Assembly: GCA_013812805.1 (NCBI GenBank) | Contig: JACCSV010000262.1 | Span: forward strand, 1-8,235 | Reading direction: 5' to 3' | Source of the DNA: Sphingomonas sp. | GTDB lineage: Bacteria; Pseudomonadota; Alphaproteobacteria; Sphingomonadales; Sphingomonadaceae | DNA length: 8,235 bases | Part shown: in pieces, positions 1-6,233 of the stretch | How positions within the stretch are numbered: position 1 is the stretch's first letter | How the letters are laid out: each line of letters opens with the position of its first letter | Position numbers and translations under genes: made by a program | The notes under the pieces: generated by a model | What the model was told of the DNA's origin: nothing | Database searches by the model: none | Seen by the model: the letters and a program-made list of their open reading frames with translations, nothing else

Positions 1-666
1 CAACATGCCGACCCCGGCCGCGCCGAAGCCGTATTTCCAGCCATAGGTCTCGCCCAGATAACCGGCGAGAATCGTGCCGATCGCGGCGCCGACGTTAATG
101 CCCATGTAAAAGATGGTGTAGGCGCCGTCCCGGCGAGTGTCCTTGAGGTTGTAGAGCTGGCCGACCATCACCGAGATGTTGGCCTTGAGGAAGCCCGACC
201 CGACGATGATGAAGGCGAGCGCCGCCCAGAAGACGTTGATCGTCGGATCGTCCTGTCCGCCGACGCCTTCGACCGCCATCAATGTATGGCCTGTCGCGAG
301 CAGGATGCCGCCGAACAAGACGGCCTTGCGCTGGCCGAGGTAGCGGTCGGCGAGATAGCCGCCGAGGACCGGCGTGATGTACACCAGGCTGGTGTAGGCG
401 CCGTAGATGAGGTTGGATTTGCTGTCGTTGAACAGCCAGTGCTGCGTCAGGTAGAAAATCAGCAGCGCCCGCATGCCGTAGTAGGAGAAGCGCTCCCACA
501 TTTCGGCGAAGAAGAGCATGTACAGGCCCTTGGGATGCCCGATCGCTTCCGGCTCGCGACGCGAAGCGATGAAAGCGCCGGCGGCAAGGAACGCCAACAG
601 GACGCCAAGAGCGATGGCAGTGATCCAGTCACCTTCCTGCCATTGCGACATGTCTTTGAAACCCAT
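1..666 (-). CDS. POT/PTR2-family peptide:H+ symporter, N-terminal part (runs off the window)
   Basis: An inner-membrane carrier of the proton-dependent oligopeptide transporter (POT/PTR2) family, which imports di- and tripeptides with protons. The first 222 codons are in the window; the C-terminal half lies beyond base 1. Visible: an N-terminal hydrophobic helix (about residues 14-34), then GHPKGLYMLFFAEMWERFSYYG (about 43-64), which contains the family signature ExxERFxYY (E55, E58, R59, F60, Y62, Y63) used in proton coupling. Next come the second-helix region (LVYITPVLGGYLADRYLGQRK) and the PTR2 signature-like segment GSGFLKANISVMVGQLY. The ATG at 666 is preceded by GGAGAGGG with GGAG 8 bases away, so it is preferred over the in-frame ATG at 651. 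Residue functions come from family knowledge. It diverges from the nitroreductase gene across a 90-bp gap. Confidence 0.93.
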   Translation of the reverse strand, partial: MGFKDMSQWQEGDWITAIALGVLLAFLAAGAFIASRREPEAIGHPKGLYMLFFAEMWERFSYYGMRALLIFYLTQHWLFNDSKSNLIYGAYTSLVYITPVLGGYLADRYLGQRKAVLFGGILLATGHTLMAVEGVGGQDDPTINVFWAALAFIIVGSGFLKANISVMVGQLYNLKDTRRDGAYTIFYMGINVGAAIGTILAGYLGETYGWKYGFGAAGVGML

Positions 667-670
667 CGAT

Positions 671-678
671 CCCTCTCC
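671..678 (-). promoter_or_regulatory. Shine-Dalgarno site of the POT transporter
   Basis: On the minus strand the sequence GGAGAGGG lies 4 bases before the ATG at 666, with its GGAG core 8 bases away. It supports this start over the downstream in-frame ATG at 651. Confidence 0.7.
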
Positions 679-756
679 GTCAGGCCAATGCAGCGGCACC
701 CTAACGGGCAAATTGCGCTTGTGAAGCCGATTGTTGCGAAGCTGTGACCTGCCTAG

Positions 757-1353
757 ATGACCTCAATGCTCAACGACCGCTCCTCGACCGTCTCGCTGCT
801 CGAGACACGCCGCTCCGGCCGGCCTGCCGAGATGACGGGCCCGGGGCCCTCCCCCGACGAGATGGAGCGGATTCTGACCATCGCGGCCCGGACGCCGGAC
901 CACGGCAAGCTCTTCCCGTGGCGCTTCGTTAGCGTCGCCGACGAGCAGCGACGCGCGCTTGCCGACGTGCTTCTACAAGCCCTGGAACAGGACAATCGCA
1001 CTGCGACCGCCGCCCACCGGGAGAAAGAGGTCAACTTCGCCCATTACGCGGGGCAGCTCGTCGTCCTCATTTCAGCGCCGGTCCCGAACCACAAGATCCC
1101 GGTCTGGGAACAGGAACTGTCCTGCGGGGCGGCAGGGATGAACCTGCTGCTCGCGGCACACGCGCTCGGCTATGTCGGTGGTTGGCTGACCGGCTGGCGA
1201 TCCTATTCCGAAGTCGTGCGCTCGGCATTTTGCGCTCCGGGCGAGCGGATCGCCGGCTTCCTCTTCATCGGTCGGCCCGGCCGCGAGCTCGAGGAGCGGC
1301 CAAGAGCGCCGCTGGCGACCGTCTGGCGCCCCTGGACTCCACGAATTCCTTGA
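757..1353 (+). CDS. Nitroreductase family protein, YdjA-like
   Basis: A 198-residue FMN-dependent nitroreductase-fold protein that most resembles the compact YdjA/TdcB-like subgroup; members reduce nitro compounds or quinones with NAD(P)H, but physiological substrates are mostly unknown. Seen: the phosphate-contacting TRRS at about 17-20, TPDHGKLFPWRF at 46-57 (counterpart of the YdjA APDH...PW segment), NHKIPVWEQE at 111-120, and the glycine-rich helix start SCGAAGMNLLLAAHALGYVGGW at about 122-143, then a GFLFIGRP strand at 167-174. The length is usual for the group. No clear Shine-Dalgarno precedes ATG 757; the in-frame ATG at 766 is an alternative with no better site. The next gene's promoter overlaps its stop codon, so the two may be transcribed separately as well as together. 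The family call is firm; the substrate is not. Confidence 0.9.
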   Translation: MTSMLNDRSSTVSLLETRRSGRPAEMTGPGPSPDEMERILTIAARTPDHGKLFPWRFVSVADEQRRALADVLLQALEQDNRTATAAHREKEVNFAHYAGQLVVLISAPVPNHKIPVWEQELSCGAAGMNLLLAAHALGYVGGWLTGWRSYSEVVRSAFCAPGERIAGFLFIGRPGRELEERPRAPLATVWRPWTPRIP

Positions 1354-1377
1354 CCCGTTTGCGCCGTGCTGTATTAT
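1350..1377 (+). promoter_or_regulatory. Near-consensus sigma-70 promoter for the GntR gene
   Basis: TTGACC (1350-1355) and TATTAT (1372-1377) are separated by 16 bp, matching the -35 and -10 consensus at 5 of 6 positions each. The -35 box overlaps the nitroreductase stop codon (1351-1353). Transcription would be expected to start about 7 bases after the -10, at or next to ATG 1384, which would make the message leaderless. Boxes are seen; the start site is inferred. Confidence 0.7.
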
Positions 1378-1384
1378 GACAGCA
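1367..1384 (+). promoter_or_regulatory. Inverted repeat over the -10 box, likely GntR operator
   Basis: TGCTGT (1367-1372) and ACAGCA (1379-1384) form a perfect 6-bp inverted repeat with a 6-bp centre, containing GT-N6-AC, in keeping with the GT...AC half-sites typical of GntR-family operators. It covers the whole -10 box and ends on the A of the likely start codon, so bound protein would block RNA polymerase. Autorepression is inferred. Confidence 0.6.
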
Positions 1385-1740
1385 TGACGCTTCGTTCCCA
1401 GCACGAAAAGCCGGTTTATGTGAGGCTTCGCGAGGCGATCGCCGACGCGATCCTTTCCGGCCGTTACTCAGACGGCGACCCGCTGCCGTCGGTACGTGCG
1501 CTAGCCACCGAGGAAGCGGCGAACCCGCTGACCGTCGCCAAGGCATATCAGGGTCTGCAGAACGACGGCCTCGTCAGCGTCAAGCGCGGCGTCGGCCTGT
1601 TCGTGGCGCCGGGCGCTCGGGCACGGCTGCGCAGCTCGGAGCGAAGCCAGTTCCTGAGTGAAGAGTGGCCGGCGATCCGCGAGCGCATGAAATGCCTCGG
1701 AATCGACGCCTCCGAGCTGATCGAGCGCGAGAAAACCTAG
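1384..1740 (+). CDS. GntR-family transcriptional regulator, YtrA-type (short)
   Basis: A 118-residue DNA-binding regulator. Residues about 10-78 form the GntR winged helix-turn-helix: PVYVRLREAIADAILSGRY, then LPSVRALATEEAANPLTVAKAY and a QNDGLVSVKRGVGLFV wing. Only about 40 mostly helical residues follow, too few for a FadR, HutC or MocR effector domain; this is the hallmark of the YtrA subfamily, which dimerises through a short helical tail. The ATG at 1384 is chosen because the promoter's -10 box lies at 1372-1377; an in-frame GTG at 1366 would lie upstream of the predicted transcript start. YtrA genes usually sit beside ABC transporter genes they control; none is visible here, so its targets may be itself, the neighbours, or elsewhere. 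The Sua5 gene follows 38 bases later and could share the transcript. Confidence 0.88.
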   Translation: MTLRSQHEKPVYVRLREAIADAILSGRYSDGDPLPSVRALATEEAANPLTVAKAYQGLQNDGLVSVKRGVGLFVAPGARARLRSSERSQFLSEEWPAIRERMKCLGIDASELIEREKT

Positions 1741-1778
1741 TATTCCTGCTCAGCGCTAAATCGCGTAGCCGCGCCGGG

Positions 1779-2690
1779 ATGAAGACGCGGCTGCTCCCCT
1801 TCAACGATGCGGCGATTGCCGAAGCTGCACGCCTGATCGCGGCAGGGGAACCGGTCGCGATCGGGACCGAGACGGTCTACGGCCTTGCCGCCGATGCCAC
1901 CAACCCGAATGCTGTCACGCGCATCTACAAGGCCAAGGGAAGACCCTCCTTCAACCCCTTGATCGTGCACGTGTCGAGCCTGGAAGACGCCGAGCGCATC
2001 GCCGAGCTCGGACCTTTGTCCAAGCGGCTTGCCGAGCAGCATTGGCCGGGGCCGCTGACGCTTGTGGCGCCCCTGCGCCAAGGCACCGGGATCGCGTCGC
2101 TGGTCACCGCGGGGCTGCCCACCATCGCGCTGCGGGTGCCGAAGCACCCGGCGATCCGCGCCTTGCTTCAGGCCTGCGAGCGCCCGCTTGCGGCACCTTC
2201 CGCCAACGCCAGCGGGGCGATCAGCCCGACGCGCGCCGAGCATGTGCTGCAGAGCCTCGGCGGGCGGATCCCGCTGATCGTCGACGCCGGCCCCTGCCCC
2301 GGCGGCATCGAATCGACCATCATCGGCGAGATCGGCGGGCAGCTTCGCCTGCTCCGCCACGGACCTATCCTCATCCCCGAGGCCAAAGTGGTTGCTGGCG
2401 GCCAAATCCAGGCGCCGGGCCAGCTCATCAGCCATTACGCACCCGGCAAGTCATTGCGGCTAGATGCCTGCGATGCCAAGGACGATGAGTATCTGATCGG
2501 CTTCGGCGGAGTGGCAGGACACTCAAGCCTCAGTCCGTCCGGCGATCTGGCCGAGGCAGCGGCACGGCTGTTCGACCTGCTGCACGCAGCAGACCGGTCG
2601 GACAAGCCGTGCATTGCCGTTGCCCCGATCCCCGCGCACGGCTTGGGCCAGGCGATCAATGACCGGCTAAGCCGCGCTGCGGCAGGTTAG
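1779..2690 (+). CDS. Threonylcarbamoyl-AMP synthase, Sua5 type
   Basis: A 303-residue cytoplasmic enzyme that makes L-threonylcarbamoyl-AMP from threonine, bicarbonate and ATP, the first step of the t6A37 modification in ANN-decoding tRNAs; TsaD and partners then transfer the group. Residues about 10-195 are the YrdC domain, with TETVYGL (30-36), KAKGRP (51-56), the NPL segment (59-61), PSANASG..SPT (140-151) and GGIESTII (175-182). The linker APGxxxxHYAPG (212-223), which closes the active site in Sua5, is followed by a small C-terminal Sua5 domain ending in NDRLSRAA (294-301). This two-domain build separates it from the short TsaC/YrdC form. The frame is open well upstream, but the conserved N-terminus begins at ATG 1779, behind a weak ribosome site. 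It may be co-transcribed with the GntR gene. Confidence 0.95.
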   Translation: MKTRLLPFNDAAIAEAARLIAAGEPVAIGTETVYGLAADATNPNAVTRIYKAKGRPSFNPLIVHVSSLEDAERIAELGPLSKRLAEQHWPGPLTLVAPLRQGTGIASLVTAGLPTIALRVPKHPAIRALLQACERPLAAPSANASGAISPTRAEHVLQSLGGRIPLIVDAGPCPGGIESTIIGEIGGQLRLLRHGPILIPEAKVVAGGQIQAPGQLISHYAPGKSLRLDACDAKDDEYLIGFGGVAGHSSLSPSGDLAEAAARLFDLLHAADRSDKPCIAVAPIPAHGLGQAINDRLSRAAAG

Positions 2691-2742
2691 TCGGCGCAAA
2701 ACAGCAGTCGGAACAGCGTGCTTACCCCCTCGTTTGCGGCTC

Positions 2743-3614
2743 ATGCGCGTTCATTACCTGCGATGCGGCACCGATTGCCGCTGGGCGGCGCCTTTTTCGA
2801 CGGCTTCAGCAAGGGCCTGTTCGGGCTCATACCCTGCGCGGCCCAACTGGTCGAAACCAATGACGGGCTGGTCCTCATCGATACCGGCTACGGCACCCAG
2901 GACGTCCGCCAGCCGCACCCGCGGCTCAGTAAATTCTTCCACGCCCTTATCAACATTCGCTTCCGCATGGAGGAAACGGCGCTTCATCAGGTGAAGGCGC
3001 TCGGTTACGCCCCCAGCGACGTGCGCCACATCGTCTCACCCACCTGGATTTCGACCATGCCGGCGGGCTCGAGGATTTCCCCAATGCGCGCGTCCACGTG
3101 ATGGAGGCCGAACGCGAAGCTGCGGAGCGTAAGGGTCGCGGGTTCATCGCCAAGCGCCGCTATCGTCCCGCCCAATGGCATGACGTCCGCGACTGGCGAA
3201 CCTACGCCGATGGCGGGGAGCGCTGGTTTGAGTTCGAGGGAGCTCGGTCGCTCGAGGGCCTGCCTCCCGAAATACTGATGGTGCCGATGCCGGGCCACAC
3301 CTGGGGTCACGCCGCGATCGCCGTCGACACCGGCTCGGGCTGGGTGCTGAATGCCGGCGACGCTTATTTCTATCGGCGCGAACTGGACAGTGACCGGCGG
3401 CGGTGCACCCCGGGCCTTCGCCTTTATCAGACGATGATGGACACCGACCGCGGGCTTCGCTGCGCCAACCGGAGCGGCTGCGCGACCTCAAGCGCGCTCA
3501 CGGCGGCGACGTGACGATCTTCTGCTCGCACGACGAGAAGGAGCTAGAAGCAATGCAACGGCGGGACAGTTCGCCGCGACGCGCGACACCGGGTCGCCCC
3601 GCTTTCGCGACCGC

Positions 3615-3618
<4 letters not shown>
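2743..3618 (+). pseudogene. Metallo-beta-lactamase-fold hydrolase, broken by three frameshifts
   Basis: A COG0491-like MBL-fold metallo-hydrolase in four pieces. Reading MRVHYLRCGTDC from ATG 2743, the frame must lose register after 2778, again after 3035 and again after 3469; one added base at each point rebuilds a continuous 292-residue protein. All segments are free of stops in the restored frame. Rebuilt motifs: GLVLIDTGYG in the first strand pair, THLDFDHAGG (H101, D103, D105, H106; an HxDxDH variant of HxHxDH), PGHTWGH (H186, H190), NAGDAYFY (D207) and FCSHDEKE (H264), so all expected metal-ligand positions survive. A GTG at 2718 opens the second piece's frame but lacks the conserved N-terminus. 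The last ~18 residues (after EAMQRR) look unconserved. It ends tail-to-tail with msrA, sharing CTAG. Either recent decay or base-call errors; the natural substrate is unknown (lactonase-like or another ester/thioester). Confidence 0.85.
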
Positions 3619-4163
<545 letters not shown>

Positions 4164-4166
4164 GCT

Positions 4167-4188
4167 CATCTCCGTCGTCGCGGAGATA
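4167..4188 (-). promoter_or_regulatory. Hairpin burying the msrA ribosome binding site
   Basis: On the minus strand, TATCTCCG (4188-4181) can pair with CGGAGATG (4174-4167) around a 6-base CGACGA loop: eight pairs, five of them a GC-rich core, the outermost a U-G. The right arm contains the msrA GGAG and the upstream in-frame ATG, so folding would hide the translation start. It has no T-run after it, which argues against a terminator for the PilZ gene. The structure is seen; a regulatory role is inferred. Confidence 0.45.
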
Positions 4189-4206
4189 GGTCGTGCGCGC
4201 CCTGGC

Positions 4207-4917
4207 TTAAAGACCTAGCCTGGGCAGCATCGTCGCTTTCAGGCTCGCCACTTCCAACCGCTTGCCGACCCACTCGGCAAGTTCCTCGAACTCCAGCGGC
4301 TGATCGAAGACGATCCCGGCGCGGCGCTCGGAATACCAGCGCACCTCCCCCTTGATCGGGCGCAAGCTCTCGACGACGACGACGACGTCCTTGCCGACGC
4401 AATATTCCTCGATTGGCTCGACTTTCATTCCGCCAAGCGAGATGTCGTGAACGTCGACGGTATAATAGACCTTGCCGACCCGGACCGAGGCCTTGCACGC
4501 AACCTCGAGCCGCGGCGGCCGCGGCCGGAACCCGTGCCGCGGCTTGCGGCCAGCCAGGAGCTCCCCCAGATCGACGGTTTGATCGAACTTCACGCCAGCC
4601 ATGCCCTGCCGGATCCAGACCACGGTCGAAGGGATTTTCTGCGACGATAGCTCCACGGAAACACGCTCCCCGACCCGTGGCGGCTGGAGGACCTCGCCCA
4701 TCAACCCGCCGGCCGTGACATTGCGCACGCGCATCAGCCGTTCGGCCTGGTCACTGACCAGCTTTGCCACCCGGAGCTGCGGCATCAGCCGGTCATCGCC
4801 ACATCGTTCGGCCGGACGCGGCACGGCGGTCGTCAGCGTGAAGGTCGTCGAATGGAACAGCGCTTCCTCGGCACTGGCGGCGACGGCTGGTTTTCGGCGG
4901 ATGAAGGATTCGAACAC
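4207..4917 (-). CDS. Tandem PilZ-domain protein, putative c-di-GMP effector
   Basis: A 236-residue soluble protein with two PilZ-like halves. The first (about 47-118) has RVRNVTAGGL, where the usual (D/N)xSxxG reads NVTAGG, and ends in VVWIRQGMAGVKFDQ. The second (about 130-212) has an arginine-rich lead-in (RHGFRPRPPR, 127-136), VHDISLGGMKV with an exact DxSxxG (158-163), and GEVRWYSERRAGIVFDQPLEF. PilZ domains bind c-di-GMP through RxxxR plus (D/N)xSxxG; the second half is the likelier binder, the first may be structural. The start is GTG 4917, with GAGG 8 bases upstream; residues 1-45 look unstructured. It diverges from the receiver/EAL operon, which supports a role in c-di-GMP signalling, and msrA follows 43 bases downstream. 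Which process it controls (motility, polysaccharide, cell cycle) cannot be read from sequence. Confidence 0.88.
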   Translation of the reverse strand: MFESFIRRKPAVAASAEEALFHSTTFTLTTAVPRPAERCGDDRLMPQLRVAKLVSDQAERLMRVRNVTAGGLMGEVLQPPRVGERVSVELSSQKIPSTVVWIRQGMAGVKFDQTVDLGELLAGRKPRHGFRPRPPRLEVACKASVRVGKVYYTVDVHDISLGGMKVEPIEEYCVGKDVVVVVESLRPIKGEVRWYSERRAGIVFDQPLEFEELAEWVGKRLEVASLKATMLPRLGL

Positions 4918-4929
4918 AGGCAGTGCCTC
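4918..4929 (-). promoter_or_regulatory. Ribosome site of the PilZ gene within a small palindrome
   Basis: On the minus strand GAGG (4929-4926) lies 8 bases before the GTG start and supports it. It overlaps an 11-base inverted repeat, AGGCA-G-TGCCT (4918-4928), directly against the start codon. Confidence 0.5.
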
Positions 4930-4975
4930 GTCAGAAATACAGGACTATCCCCCGGGTTAGACTGATCTCGGTTAA

Positions 4976-5000
4976 AAACCGGTTTCATTCCCATTAATGG
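4976..5000. promoter_or_regulatory. Pair of perfect 10-bp palindromes in the divergent c-di-GMP promoter region
   Basis: AAACCGGTTT (4976-4985) and CCATTAATGG (4991-5000) are both perfect palindromes, with centres 15 bp apart, in the 129-bp gap between the PilZ gene and the receiver gene. They are AT-centred or AT-flanked islands in GC-rich DNA. They could be operators for one or two dimeric regulators serving both directions. No confident -35/-10 pair was found here. Confidence 0.4.
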
Positions 5001-5008
5001 CGGCGCAA

Positions 5009-5034
5009 AGGCGGACCGAAGGCAAGTTCCGCCT
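5009..5034 (+). promoter_or_regulatory. Hairpin in the receiver gene leader
   Basis: AGGCGGA (5009-5015) and TCCGCCT (5028-5034) form a perfect 7-bp stem with a 12-base loop, 12 bases before the ATG at 5047. The GGGGA (5036-5040) that may serve as ribosome site follows directly. It may be a leader structure or a protein-binding site; chance is possible in GC-rich DNA. Confidence 0.35.
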
Positions 5035-5046
5035 CGGGGACCACGG

Positions 5047-5436
5047 ATGAAGCAGCCGCGCCTGCTCCTGATCGATGACGAGCCGACGCTCGCGGGCTTC
5101 GTCGCCGCCGTCGCCCGGGACTGCGGCTTCGATCCGGTTCTGACCTCCACCAACCAGCAATTCCGCGAGGCTCTGCTGGCCCGGCGACCCGACATGATCG
5201 CGCTCGACCTCGGAATGCCCGGAATGGACGGCGTCGAGCTGCTCCGCTTCCTCGCCGATCACCAATGCCGGGCACCGGTCTTGATCATCAGCGGCTTCGA
5301 TCGGCGCGTGCTTGATTCGGCTTTCCGTCTCGGCGAAGCACTGGGGCTGACCATGGCGGGACCACTGGAAAAGCCGGTCCGTGCCGAGGAGCTGGAGCAA
5401 TTGCTGACGGAAATGCGGCCGAGCCTGGCGCAGTGA
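5047..5436 (+). CDS. Stand-alone response-regulator receiver domain protein
   Basis: A 129-residue CheY-like single-domain receiver, expected to be phosphorylated by a histidine kinase not present here. Visible: acidic pocket D10-D11 in LLLIDDEP, phospho-acceptor D54 in IALDLGMPGMDG, S82 in LIISGF (the Thr/Ser switch position) and K109 in LEKP with the usual cis-Lys-Pro, so all phosphotransfer residues are present. It ends soon after the domain with no output domain. A GGGGA sits 6 bases before the ATG at 5047. Its stop overlaps the start of the EAL gene (GTGA, 5433-5436), so translation is probably coupled. Receiver-EAL proteins such as RocR and PvrR carry the same two domains in one chain; here they are separate. 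The receiver probably controls the EAL partner or a c-di-GMP circuit, by inference. Confidence 0.92.
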   Translation: MKQPRLLLIDDEPTLAGFVAAVARDCGFDPVLTSTNQQFREALLARRPDMIALDLGMPGMDGVELLRFLADHQCRAPVLIISGFDRRVLDSAFRLGEALGLTMAGPLEKPVRAEELEQLLTEMRPSLAQ

Positions 5437-6233
5437 GCAACCGCCCCGAGCGCACCTTCGTCGAGGGGTTCGGACGGGCGCTCGCGCAAGGCGAGCTGCA
5501 CATGGTTTACCAGCCCAAGATCCGGCTGGATTGCGGCGCCCTCACCCGCCTCGAAGCGCTGGTCCGCTGGGACGAGCCCGAACTTGGCCCGGTCGAGCCA
5601 TCCCGCTTCGTCCCACTGGCCGAGAAACACGGACTGATCGGGCCGCTGACCGAATGGGGGCTGCGCAGGACCCTCAACCAGTGGCGCGCCTGGCGCGACC
5701 AGGGCCTCGACACCAACGTCGCCTTCAACATCTCCGCGGTCAGCCTTCAGCGGCTCGATTTCCCCGACCTCGTCGAGCGCATTTGCAACGAGCTGGACGT
5801 GCCGACCGAGCGGCTGGTGCTGGAGCTGACCGAAGGCGCGACGCAGCCGCTGATCAAGTTGATGGACACGCTGACCCGCTTCCGGATCAAGGGCATCGGC
5901 CTCGCCATCGATGATTTCGGCACCGGCTACTCGTCCTTGCTGCAGCTTCGGCAGCTGCCGTTCACCGAGGTCAAGATCGACCGCCAGTTCATCCGTGACC
6001 TGCCTGATGCGCACGACTGCTGCGTGATCGTGCGATCGATCGTCGATCTCGCCCATGGCCTCGGCCTGACCGCCACCGCGGAGGGCGTGGAAACGGTCGA
6101 GCAGCTGCGGTACCTGCGGACAATCGGTTGTGACGTGGCCCAGGGTTACCTCATCGCCCGCCCGCTCGAGGCCGACGCCCTGGCGGGCTGGACTGCCGAG
6201 TTCGACCAGCGCTGGCCGGAGCTTACGAGCTAG
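5433..6233 (+). CDS. EAL-domain cyclic-di-GMP phosphodiesterase
   Basis: A 266-residue protein that is almost entirely one EAL domain, which hydrolyses c-di-GMP to 5'-pGpG. Catalytic and metal residues are complete: E41 in LEALVRW, N99 in FNIS, E131 in LELTE, D160-D161 in IDDFGTGYSSL, K181 in EVKID, E217 and E220 in AEGVE, and Q237 in QGYLIARPL. QPKIRL precedes the EAL strand as usual. There is no GGDEF, sensor, or membrane segment, so it should be an active cytosolic phosphodiesterase whose control comes from elsewhere, most simply from the receiver encoded just upstream with a 4-base overlap. The GTG at 5433 lacks a clear ribosome site, as expected for coupled translation. Its 3' end overlaps the aminotransferase gene on the other strand by 11 bases. 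Confidence 0.95.
   Translation: MSNRPERTFVEGFGRALAQGELHMVYQPKIRLDCGALTRLEALVRWDEPELGPVEPSRFVPLAEKHGLIGPLTEWGLRRTLNQWRAWRDQGLDTNVAFNISAVSLQRLDFPDLVERICNELDVPTERLVLELTEGATQPLIKLMDTLTRFRIKGIGLAIDDFGTGYSSLLQLRQLPFTEVKIDRQFIRDLPDAHDCCVIVRSIVDLAHGLGLTATAEGVETVEQLRYLRTIGCDVAQGYLIARPLEADALAGWTAEFDQRWPELTS

Noticed and set aside
2718..2742. GTG at 2718 as the true start of the metallo-hydrolase
   Set aside because: It opens the frame of the second piece but gives an unrelated N-terminus; the family-like MRVHYLRCGT begins at ATG 2743 in another frame.
4955..4975. GTTAG/GTTAA pair as a CtrA-binding site
   Set aside because: The half-sites are 15 bp apart, not the TTAA-N7-TTAA spacing expected for CtrA.
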